Shown here piece by piece: positions 18,937-26,628 of a stretch of 64,000 nucleotides of DNA. The position numbers and the translations under genes are program-made. The notes under the pieces are model-generated. The model saw nothing but the letters and a program-made list of their open reading frames with translations, did not search any database and was not told where the DNA came from. This DNA is from Candidatus Rokuibacteriota bacterium (GTDB lineage: Bacteria > Methylomirabilota > Methylomirabilia > Rokubacteriales > CSP1-6). The DNA lies in assembly GCA_003221515.1 (NCBI GenBank), contig QHSI01000097.1, forward strand, positions 62,001 to 126,000, written 5' to 3'. How positions within the stretch are numbered: position 1 is the stretch's first letter; every line of letters begins with the position of its first letter.

Positions 18937-19608
18937 ATGAGCGACGAGACGTTCGACTATCCGACGATGGCGCGCGCGCTGATCGTGGGCGACAAGGATA
19001 CGGTGGCCCGCAAGACCCGCGAAGGGCTCGACCTCTCGCTCGATCCGAAGGCGCTCATCTTCAAAGGGCTGATTCCGGGCATGGACGTCGTCGGCGAGAA
19101 GTTCCGCCGGAACGAGTACTACGTGCCCCAGGTGCTGCTCTCCGCGCGCGCCATGTACGCCGGGCTCGACCTCTTGAAGCCGCTCATCACCGCGTCGGCG
19201 CGGGCCGGCGACTACCTCGGGGTCGTCGTGATCGGCACCGCGCAGGGCGATCTGCACGACATCGGCAAGAACCTCGTCGCGATGATGCTCGAGGGCGCCG
19301 GCTTCAAGGTCGTGAACCTCGGCCGCGACGTCGCGCCCGAGGTGTTCGTGAAGGCGGTCGGCGAGCACAACGCGAACATCGTCGGCATCTCGGCGCTGAT
19401 GACCACCACCATGCCGGCCATGAAGCGCACGATCGACGCGCTGATCAAGGCCGGCCTGCGCGCGCAGGTGAAGGTGATGATCGGCGGCGCGCCGGTGAGC
19501 CAGGCGTTCGCCGACGAGATCGGCGCCGACGGCTACGCCCGGGATTCCACGCTCGCGGTGGTGAAGGCCAAGGCCCTCGTCGGGGTCGCGGCGGCGGCCG
19601 CCTCGTGA
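18937..19608 (+). CDS. Corrinoid (B12-binding) methyltransferase protein, MtbC/MtaC type
   Basis: 223 residues: a helical cap domain (~1-85) followed by a Rossmann-like cobalamin domain. DLHDIG supplies Asp105, His107 and Gly110 of the DxHxxG motif that coordinates base-off cobalamin. Later GISALMTTT and KVMIGGAPVS are the other two cofactor-contact motifs. It would shuttle a methyl group between two methyltransferases. The 3' end overlaps the methyltransferase at 19605 by four bases and a reactivation-domain gene follows, forming a self-contained module. Confidence 0.93.
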   Translation: MSDETFDYPTMARALIVGDKDTVARKTREGLDLSLDPKALIFKGLIPGMDVVGEKFRRNEYYVPQVLLSARAMYAGLDLLKPLITASARAGDYLGVVVIGTAQGDLHDIGKNLVAMMLEGAGFKVVNLGRDVAPEVFVKAVGEHNANIVGISALMTTTMPAMKRTIDALIKAGLRAQVKVMIGGAPVSQAFADEIGADGYARDSTLAVVKAKALVGVAAAAAS

Positions 19609-20525
19609 AGGCGCGCGGCTGGGACGTGCTCGAGCGGGTGCGGGCCGGCGAGCGGCTCGTGTTCGACGGCGGCTACGGCACGATGCTGTTCGCGGCGGGC
19701 CTGGCGAACGGCGCCTGCCCCGAGCTGTGGAACGACACCCACGCCGACGTCGTGCGGGCCATCCACCAGGGCTACTTCGACGCCGGCAGCCAGATCGTCG
19801 AGACGAACACCTTTGGCGGCACGCGCCTGAAGCTCGACGAGTACCGGATCGGCGATCGCACGCGCGAGCTGAACGCGAAGGGCGCCCGGCTCGCCCGCGC
19901 CGCGGCGCCGGCCGGCGGGTACATCGCCGGATCGATCGGCCCGACCAGCCGCCTACCGCTCGACTACGCACTCGATGCGGGCGTCACCGACGAGGAGTAT
20001 CTGGAAACGTTCCGCGAGCAGGCCGAGGCCCTCGCCGAGGGCGGCGTGGATCTCTTCGCGGTCGAGACCATGATGTTTCCCCAGGAGTGCACCGCGGCGG
20101 TGCGCGCCTGCAAGGCGGTCGCCGACCTGCCGGTGATGGCCACGATGTTCTTCCAGTACGAGGAGAACAACGACCGCGATCGCACGATGTGGGGCGAGAG
20201 CCCCGCGGAAGTCGCGAAGAACCTGATCGCCGCCGGCGCCGACGTCGTCGGCATGAACTGCGGGCGGGGCCCCGACCGCGCGATCGTGATCATCCGGGAG
20301 ATGCGACAGGTGACCGACGCGCCGCTGGTCGCCTATCCGAACGCCGGCCTCCCGGTCACGACGGGCGACACCGTCACGTACGAGCTCGGGCCCGAGGAGA
20401 TGGCGCGCGAGTATCCGGCGCTCCTCGACGCCGGCTGCGACATCGTCGGCGCGTGCTGCGGCTCGAACCCCGAGCACATCCGGCGCATCCGCGACGTCGT
20501 GCGAGGACGAAGCCCGCGCAAGTGA
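19605..20525 (+). CDS. Homocysteine S-methyltransferase-family protein (BHMT/MetH N-domain type)
   Basis: 306 residues, a single TIM barrel. Zinc ligands are visible as Cys219 in GMNCGRGP and Cys284-Cys285 in GACCGSNPEHI. DGGYGTML at the N-terminus and ETNTFGGTRLKLDEY contact the thiol substrate in MetH and BHMT. In this cluster it probably methylates homocysteine (or another thiol) from the corrinoid protein encoded just upstream, or demethylates a donor in the reverse sense. GTG 19605 overlaps the upstream stop, and the stop overlaps GTG 20522. Confidence 0.9.
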   Translation: MKARGWDVLERVRAGERLVFDGGYGTMLFAAGLANGACPELWNDTHADVVRAIHQGYFDAGSQIVETNTFGGTRLKLDEYRIGDRTRELNAKGARLARAAAPAGGYIAGSIGPTSRLPLDYALDAGVTDEEYLETFREQAEALAEGGVDLFAVETMMFPQECTAAVRACKAVADLPVMATMFFQYEENNDRDRTMWGESPAEVAKNLIAAGADVVGMNCGRGPDRAIVIIREMRQVTDAPLVAYPNAGLPVTTGDTVTYELGPEEMAREYPALLDAGCDIVGACCGSNPEHIRRIRDVVRGRSPRK

Positions 20526-21259
20526 AGCGCTTGCGCGCGCAGCTCTCCGCCGATCCGCGCGTCCTGACGTCCCTGCCGCTGGAGATCGACCCCGACGAGG
20601 TGCTCCGCTTCCAGGGGTACAAGAAGTCGGGTGAGCCTCCGGGCCCGGACGTGCGCGCGCTCTTCGACGAGGCGCTCGCCCTCGGACGGCGCCTCATCGA
20701 CCCCCGCGCGGTGCTCCGCTGGCTGCCGGTCACGGCGCGCGGCGCCGACACGATCGAGGCCGGCGGCGTCCTGCTGACGATTCCGGACGTGGGGCGCCTG
20801 TGGGGGCCGGTCGACTGGATCGCCGCCGCCGTGTGCACGATCGGCGATGGGCTCGAGAACCGCGTGGCCGAGCTCTGGACGGCGCGCGAGCTGCCGCTGG
20901 CCGCGATGCTCGACAGCGTCGGGTCCGGCGCCGTCGAGAGCCTCGCCGAGCACGTCAACGACCTCTTGTGCCAGGAGACGATCGCGCTCGGCCTGCCGGT
21001 CACGAACCGAGTGAGCCCGGGCTACGGGCGATGGGACGTGTCGGACCAGCGGGCGCTGTTCGCCCTGTGTGGGGGCCAGGCGATCGGCGTGCGCCTCAAC
21101 GAGGCGTGCTTCATGACGCCCGTGAAATCGATTTCTCTACTCGCCGCGGCCGGCGCCGGAGCGCGGGTCGACCACTACTTCAGCCAGTGCGCGCGCTGCT
21201 GGATGGCCGGATGCGCGTATCGGCGCACCCCCGCCGGTGGGACGGTCCGCCATTCATAG
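20522..21259 (+). CDS. MetH reactivation-domain-like protein (stand-alone)
   Basis: 245 residues from GTG 20522. The C-terminal half has RVSPGYGRWDVSDQRALFAL and GVRLNEACFMTPVKSISLL, the SAM/cobalamin-contact motifs of the methionine synthase activation domain. A C-x2-C-x4-C cluster follows in QCARCWMAGCAY. Stand-alone versions occur, for example beside the split MetH of Thermotoga. Its job would be to remethylate inactive cob(II)alamin on the corrinoid protein with SAM and an electron donor. The Cys cluster near the C-terminus is unusual and might hold an Fe-S centre or zinc. Confidence 0.88.
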   Translation: MKRLRAQLSADPRVLTSLPLEIDPDEVLRFQGYKKSGEPPGPDVRALFDEALALGRRLIDPRAVLRWLPVTARGADTIEAGGVLLTIPDVGRLWGPVDWIAAAVCTIGDGLENRVAELWTARELPLAAMLDSVGSGAVESLAEHVNDLLCQETIALGLPVTNRVSPGYGRWDVSDQRALFALCGGQAIGVRLNEACFMTPVKSISLLAAAGAGARVDHYFSQCARCWMAGCAYRRTPAGGTVRHS

Positions 21260-21293
21260 GCGCGCCTCGGCCGGCGGGGCCCCAGCCCCGCGA
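21259..21293 (+). repeat. GC-rich intergenic repeat, copy A
   Basis: GGCGCGCCTCGGCCGGCGGG followed by GCCCCAGCCCCGCGAC; a near-identical copy lies at 33632-33669. It starts at the last base of the reactivation gene. It contains a GGGGCCCC palindrome and could fold. The flanking CATTCATAGGCGCGCC (21251) and CACTCATAGCCGCGCC (21314) are also near-duplicates. Looks like a REP-type dispersed element. Confidence 0.6.
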
Positions 21294-21372
21294 CGGCCTG
21301 CGGCGCGCACGACCACTCATAGCCGCGCCGTCGCGCTGTCCTTCGAGCACGATCTGATACGATGCCAGGGAG

Positions 21373-21897
21373 ATGTCGAAGGACAACATCGTGCTGGTGG
21401 GATTCATGGGTGCCGGAAAATCGGTGTGTGGTCGGCTGCTCGCCCGACGGCTCGGGCGGTGCTTCGTCGAGACCGACGACATGATCACGGCCCGCGAGGG
21501 TCGCTCGATCCCCGAGATCTTCGCCGAGCCGGGTGAGGCGCGGTTCCGCCAGCTCGAGGCCGAGACGCTCGACGCGCTCGCGCTGAAGTCGGGCGAGGTC
21601 ATCGCGACCGGCGGCGGGACGCCGTGTCGCGAAGGTCGGATGGATCAGCTGCGCGCCCTCGGCACCGTCGTGTGGCTCGACGGCAACCTGAGCGAGCTGC
21701 ACGCCCGCGCGACCCGGGTCGGCAACCGGCCGATGCTGGAGGGCCGCTCGATGGCGGAGATCGAGGAGCTCTACCGTTCCCGCCGGCCGTTCTACGGGCA
21801 GGCCCACGTCACCGTCGACACCACGGGGCTCGGCGTCGACCAGGTCGTCGCCCGAGTCCTGTCCGCGCTGCGAGGCGCGCATGCCACACGAGTTTAG
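21373..21897 (+). CDS. aroK: Shikimate kinase
   Basis: 174 residues, normal length. Walker A GFMGAGKS, the shikimate-binding ETDDMI Asp, the PGEARFRQLE Arg/Glu block, ATGGGTPC and the lid NRPMLEG are all present. It phosphorylates shikimate for the aromatic pathway, as aroC at 1981 does its last step. A GGGAG lies before ATG 21373. Its last 17 bases overlap the start of the homocysteine methyltransferase-MTHFR fusion. Confidence 0.96.
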   Translation: MSKDNIVLVGFMGAGKSVCGRLLARRLGRCFVETDDMITAREGRSIPEIFAEPGEARFRQLEAETLDALALKSGEVIATGGGTPCREGRMDQLRALGTVVWLDGNLSELHARATRVGNRPMLEGRSMAEIEELYRSRRPFYGQAHVTVDTTGLGVDQVVARVLSALRGAHATRV

Positions 21898-23731
21898 CCG
21901 CCGGCTCGAGGCGGCGCCGCTCCTGTGCGACGGCGCCATGGGCACGCTGCTCTACGCGCGCGGCGTGTCGCTGGACGCGTGCTTCGACGTGCTCAACCTC
22001 AACAACCCGCGGGTGGTCCAGTCGATCCACGCCGACTACATCGCCGCCGGCGCCGACTGCATCGAGACCAACACGTTCGGCGCGAACCGGTTCAAGCTGG
22101 CGGTGCACGGCATGGACGGCCGGGTGCGCGAGATCAACCGCCGGGGGGTGGCGCTGGCGCGCGACGTGCGTGAGAGCTCCGGGCGCGACGTGCTCGTGCT
22201 CGGGTCGATCGGACCGCTCGGCAAGTACCTGGCGCCGCTGGGCACCGTCACCACCGAGGAGGCGCAAGCGGCGTTTCTCGAGCAGGCCGAGGCCCTCCTC
22301 GAGGGTGGCGTCGATGCGTTCGTGGTCGAGACGATGTCCGATCTGGACGAGGCCGCCCTGGCGGTGACCGCCGTGCGTTCGATCACCGACCTGCCGATCG
22401 TGGCACAGGTCGCGTTCACCGACGACGGAGCCACGTTCACCGGCCGCTCCGCCGCCGAGGTCGGGCGATTTCTAAGGATGCTGCCGATCCAGGCCCTCGG
22501 CGCCAACTGCTCGGTCGGCTCCAGCACGCTCTTCGAGGTGCTCGAGCAAATGCAGCCGGAGGCCGGCGGCCTGCCGCTCGCCATCCAGCCCAACGCCGGC
22601 CTGCCGAGCCGGATCGGCGAGCGCCTCATCTATCTGTCCTCGCCGACCTACATGGCCGAGTACGCGGATCGGATGGTCGACGCGGGAGCTCGGCTGGTGG
22701 GCGGCTGCTGTGGCACCACGCCCCAGCACATCGCCGCGATGCGGACGATGCTCGACCAGAAGCGGCCGGGTCGCGGCGGCGGCGCGCGCCCGACGGTGAC
22801 CGTCCGCCCCGCCGCGGTCAGCGAGTCGCCCGGCCTGCACGTGGCGCGTCCCCCCACGCTGCTTGGACGCAAGCTGGCGGCGCGGGAGTTCGTCGTCACG
22901 GTCGAGCTCGATCCGCCGCGGGGTCACACGGTCGAGAAGCTCGTCCAGGGCGCGAAGCTCCTCAAGGAGCGGGGCGTCGACATCGTCGACATCAACGACG
23001 GCTCGCTCGGACGTGTCCGCATGGCGGTGCTGCCGACCGCGCTCCTGGTCCGCGAGGCGACGGGGCTCGACATCAACATGCACTTCACCTGTCGCGACCG
23101 AAATCTCATGGGGATCCAGGCCGACCTGCTGGGCGCTCACGCCCTCGACGTCCGCAACATCCTGGCGATGACCGGCGACCCGCCGCGCGCGGGCGACTAC
23201 GCCAACGCGACGGCCGTCTTCGACGTCGACGGCGTCGGGCTCATCGAGATCCTCCGACGGATGAACGAGGGGCTCGACGCCACCGGCAGCAGCATCGGTG
23301 AGCCGACGTCGTTCTGGGTCGGCGCCGCGTTGAACCCGGCGGCGGCGGACGTCGAGCGCGAGGTCGATCGCTTCCACCGCAAGCTCCAGGCGGGGGCGCG
23401 CTGGATCCAGACGCAGCCCATCTACGACCTCGAGCTGCTCGATCGCTTCCTGGCCCGCGCGGGCGGCTCGCCCGTCCCGGTGTTCGTCGGGATCCTCCCG
23501 CTGCACAGCGCCCGCCACGCGGAGTTCCTGCACAACGAGGTCCCCGGGATCGCGATTCCCGACCTGGTGCGTCGGCGGCTTCGCGAGTCGGGGGACGGCG
23601 CACTCCGCGCCGGCATCGAGATGGCGCAGCGGCTCGTCCGCGACGTGCGGACTCGCTACGCGGGCGCCTACCTGATGCCGTCGTTCGGGCGCTTCGAGGT
23701 CGTGGCCGAGGTGCTCGATGTCCTCCGTTGA
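21881..23731 (+). CDS. Bifunctional homocysteine S-methyltransferase / methylenetetrahydrofolate reductase
   Basis: 616 residues in two domains. The N-terminal barrel (~1-290) has DGAMGTLLYARG, ETNTFGANRFKL and the zinc motif GGCCGTTPQHI. The C-terminal MTHFR domain (~325-610) has VELDPPRGH, NDGSLGRVRM, MHFTCRDRN, NILAMTGDPP and WIQTQPIYD. The fusion links formation of methyl-THF to homocysteine methylation, as in YitJ-type proteins. Unlike cobalamin MetH it has no B12 domain, so the upstream split corrinoid system is a second methyl-transfer route. Overlaps aroK and the amidase by 17 and 14 bp. Confidence 0.94.
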   Translation: MPHEFSRRLEAAPLLCDGAMGTLLYARGVSLDACFDVLNLNNPRVVQSIHADYIAAGADCIETNTFGANRFKLAVHGMDGRVREINRRGVALARDVRESSGRDVLVLGSIGPLGKYLAPLGTVTTEEAQAAFLEQAEALLEGGVDAFVVETMSDLDEAALAVTAVRSITDLPIVAQVAFTDDGATFTGRSAAEVGRFLRMLPIQALGANCSVGSSTLFEVLEQMQPEAGGLPLAIQPNAGLPSRIGERLIYLSSPTYMAEYADRMVDAGARLVGGCCGTTPQHIAAMRTMLDQKRPGRGGGARPTVTVRPAAVSESPGLHVARPPTLLGRKLAAREFVVTVELDPPRGHTVEKLVQGAKLLKERGVDIVDINDGSLGRVRMAVLPTALLVREATGLDINMHFTCRDRNLMGIQADLLGAHALDVRNILAMTGDPPRAGDYANATAVFDVDGVGLIEILRRMNEGLDATGSSIGEPTSFWVGAALNPAAADVEREVDRFHRKLQAGARWIQTQPIYDLELLDRFLARAGGSPVPVFVGILPLHSARHAEFLHNEVPGIAIPDLVRRRLRESGDGALRAGIEMAQRLVRDVRTRYAGAYLMPSFGRFEVVAEVLDVLR

Positions 23732-25025
23732 GCTCGCCCGGCTCGGCGCGCGCAAGGCGGCCGAGGGCGTCCGGGCCGGCCGCGTGAGCCCCATCGATCT
23801 GGTCGAGGCATGCCTCGCGCGGATCCGTGGCCTCGACGATCGCCTGACCGCGTGGTCCTTCGTCGACGCCGACGGCGCGCGGGCCACCGCGCGCGAGCGC
23901 CAGCGCGAGGCGCGCGCGGGCCGCCTTCGCGGGCCGCTGCACGGCGTGCCGATCGGCGTGAAGGACATCTTCGACGTCGCTGGCATGCCGACCACCGGTG
24001 GCGCGCGGCCCTTCGCTCACACCCGGCCGGCGGTGGATTCGACGGCGGTGGCGCGGCTGCGCGCGGCCGGCGCGATCATCGTTGGCAAAACGGTCACGAC
24101 CGAGTTCGCGTATCGCGATCCGGCGCCGACGCGGAACCCGTGGAATACGGCCCACACCCCGGGCGGCTCGTCGGCGGGCTCGGCGGCGGCCATCGCGGCT
24201 CGCATGGTCCCGCTGGCCCTCGGCTCCCAGACGGTCGGCTCGGTGCTGCGGCCCGCCGCCTACTGCGGCGTGGTCGGGTTCAAGGGCACGCACGGGCTGG
24301 TGCCGGTCGCCGGCGTGATCCCGCTCGCGTGGTCGCTCGACCACGTCGGCGTGCTGGCGCCCTCCGTCACCGACGCCGCCCTCGCGATGAGCGTCCTCGC
24401 CGGCCGCAGCGTCGAGCCCCTACCGGTGAGCACGCCGCGCCTGGCGCTGGCGCCGGCACTGCTCCGGCGCGCCACGCCGGAGCTCGCGGCACACATCGAA
24501 AGCGTGGCCGACGCCCTCTCGCGTGCCGGCGCGACCGTGTCGAAGGTCGAGCTGCCGCCGTCCTTCGGCGAGATCCACGACGCGGGACTGGCCGTGCTCG
24601 AAGTCGAGGCCGCGGCGTATCATGAGCCCTGGTTCCAGACGAATGCCGACGACTACGGTCCGGAGATTCGCAGCCTCGTCCAAGCCGGGCTTCGCCGCCC
24701 GTCGACCGACTACGTGCGGGCCAATCGCGCCCGCCTCGCCTTCCGGGACGACGTGATGCCGCTGCTCGCCGCGCACGACGCGCTCCTCCTGCCCACCGCG
24801 CCGGGCCCGGCGCCGGCGGGGCTCGACTCGACCGGCGACGGCTCGCTGTGCGCGCCGTGGACCTCGGCCGGCGTTCCGGCGATCTCGCTGCCGAGCGGGC
24901 TCGCCGCGTCGGGGCTCCCGCTGGCGATCCAGCTCGTTCAGGCGGCCGGCGGCTCGGCGCGCCTCTTCGGGACGGCCGTCTGGTGCGAGCGCGTGCTCGG
25001 TTTCTCGCAGGCTCCCGCCGTCTGA
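23718..25025 (+). CDS. Amidase signature family hydrolase
   Basis: 435 residues. The Ser-cisSer-Lys triad is readable: Lys in IGVKDIFD, cis-Ser in the GGSSAGSAAAIAARM loop and nucleophile Ser in QTVGSVLRPAAYCG. Length and the missing GatA-specific features suggest a general amidase, not the tRNA amidotransferase subunit. The following gene, in the same direction, encodes a D-aminoacylase-like hydrolase, so the pair may process N-acyl or amide compounds. Substrate unknown. Confidence 0.9.
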   Translation: MSSVELARLGARKAAEGVRAGRVSPIDLVEACLARIRGLDDRLTAWSFVDADGARATARERQREARAGRLRGPLHGVPIGVKDIFDVAGMPTTGGARPFAHTRPAVDSTAVARLRAAGAIIVGKTVTTEFAYRDPAPTRNPWNTAHTPGGSSAGSAAAIAARMVPLALGSQTVGSVLRPAAYCGVVGFKGTHGLVPVAGVIPLAWSLDHVGVLAPSVTDAALAMSVLAGRSVEPLPVSTPRLALAPALLRRATPELAAHIESVADALSRAGATVSKVELPPSFGEIHDAGLAVLEVEAAAYHEPWFQTNADDYGPEIRSLVQAGLRRPSTDYVRANRARLAFRDDVMPLLAAHDALLLPTAPGPAPAGLDSTGDGSLCAPWTSAGVPAISLPSGLAASGLPLAIQLVQAAGGSARLFGTAVWCERVLGFSQAPAV

Positions 25026-25028
25026 CCT

Positions 25029-26624
25029 GTGTTCGACCTCAAGATCGAAGGCGCCGAAGTCATCGACGGGACCGGCCGTTCGGGGTCCCGGACAGACGTG
25101 GGCATCCAGGACGACAAGATCGTGGCGATCGGCGATCTGTCCCGCGAGCGGGCCGGGAACAACCTGCACGCGTCGGGCAAGGTCCTGGCGCCGGGCTTCA
25201 TCGACATGCACTCCCACTCCGACTGGCGGCTCTGGGAGAACCGCCGCGCGGAGTCGAAGGTGCGGCAAGGAGTGACGACCGAGGTCGTCGGCAACTGCGG
25301 CTTCTCGCCCGCGCCCGTGTCGGACGAGTTCCTGGAAGACCTGTGTGGGTTCGCGCTCCACATCCCGGCCGGCATGGATTTCCGCTGGCGGTCGGTCGGC
25401 GAGTACCTCAAGGCGTTCGACGCGAGCGGCACGGCGCTCAACGTGATCCAGCTCGTCGGCCACGGCACCCTGCGCCTGTCGGTGATGGGCTTCGCGCGGC
25501 GCGAGCCCACCGCCACCGAGCTCAAGCGCATGCAGAAGCTCCTGGCCGATGCGATCGAGGACGGGGCGTGGGGCCTCTCGACCGGGCTCATTTATGCACC
25601 TGGCTCCTATGCCACCACCGAGGAGATCGTGACGCTGGCGAAGGTGGCCGCGCGCCACCGCGGCTTCTACGCGAGCCACATCCGCGGAGAAGGCGCCACG
25701 CTGCTCGACGCGGTGCGGGAGGCGATCCACGTCGGGCGCGAGGCGGACCTGCCGGTGCAGATCAGCCACGTGAAGGCCGCCGGCCGGCCGAACTGGGGCA
25801 AGGTCGCCGACGCGCTCGAGCTGATCGACGCGGCGCGGGACGAAGGCCTCGACGTGATGGCCGACGTGTACCCGTACACCGCGTCGAGCACGACGCTGCG
25901 GACGCTCTTGCCCGACTGGGTCCTCGAGGGTGGGATCGACGCGATGCTCAAGCGCCTCGCCGATCCGACCGAGCGCGCCCGCGTGCGCCGCGAGCTCGAG
26001 GCGCCGGAGACGGGCCAGAGCCTGCTCGACCGCATCGGCTGGGAGAACGTCATGGTGTCCTCGTGCGTCCGGCGCAAGGACGCCGAGGGCAAGCGGATCT
26101 CCGAGCTCGCGGCCGCGCGTCGCAAGGACGCAATCGACGCCGCGCTCGAGCTGATCGTCGACGAGGGCGGCAAGGGCTCCATGATCCTGTTCCAGCTCCA
26201 CGAGGACGATCTGCGACGCGCCCTCGCCCATCCCTCGGTCATGATCGGCTCCGACGGCTCCGCGCTGTCGGTCAGCGGCCCCGGGGCCGCCGGCAAGCCG
26301 CATCCGCGGAGCTACGGGACCTTTCCGCGCGTCCTCGGCGAGTACGCCCGTGAGCAGCGCGTGCTGACCCTGGCTCAGGCCGTCCACAAGATGACGGGGC
26401 TCCCGGCGCGCCGCCTCGGGCTGCGAGACCGCGGGGTGATCGCGGTGGGACGGAAGGCCGATCTCGTGGTGTTCGACGCGCGGCGGGTCGCCGACCTGGC
26501 CACGTACGAAAATCCGCACCAGTATCCGTCGGGCATCGAGCATGTGCTCGTCAACGGTCGGCTCGTCATCAAGGACGGCGACCACACGGGGAGCCTCCCC
26601 GGGCGGCTGCTGACGCCGGCGTGA
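25029..26624 (+). CDS. N-acyl-D-amino-acid deacylase-family amidohydrolase
   Basis: 531 residues. An N-terminal beta-sandwich segment leads into APGFIDMHSHSD, the HxH metal motif. Later come VVGNCGFSPAP, LVGHGTLR, the STGLIYAPGSYATTEE stretch, ASHIRGEG, ISHVKAAG and a C-terminal GRKADLVVFD metal-fold closure. These match D-aminoacylase/N-acyl-D-glutamate deacylase enzymes that release D-amino acids. GTG 25029 begins four bases after the amidase stop, indicating an operon. Exact acyl and amino specificity is open. Confidence 0.9.
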   Translation: MFDLKIEGAEVIDGTGRSGSRTDVGIQDDKIVAIGDLSRERAGNNLHASGKVLAPGFIDMHSHSDWRLWENRRAESKVRQGVTTEVVGNCGFSPAPVSDEFLEDLCGFALHIPAGMDFRWRSVGEYLKAFDASGTALNVIQLVGHGTLRLSVMGFARREPTATELKRMQKLLADAIEDGAWGLSTGLIYAPGSYATTEEIVTLAKVAARHRGFYASHIRGEGATLLDAVREAIHVGREADLPVQISHVKAAGRPNWGKVADALELIDAARDEGLDVMADVYPYTASSTTLRTLLPDWVLEGGIDAMLKRLADPTERARVRRELEAPETGQSLLDRIGWENVMVSSCVRRKDAEGKRISELAAARRKDAIDAALELIVDEGGKGSMILFQLHEDDLRRALAHPSVMIGSDGSALSVSGPGAAGKPHPRSYGTFPRVLGEYAREQRVLTLAQAVHKMTGLPARRLGLRDRGVIAVGRKADLVVFDARRVADLATYENPHQYPSGIEHVLVNGRLVIKDGDHTGSLPGRLLTPA

Positions 26625-26628
26625 CGGC

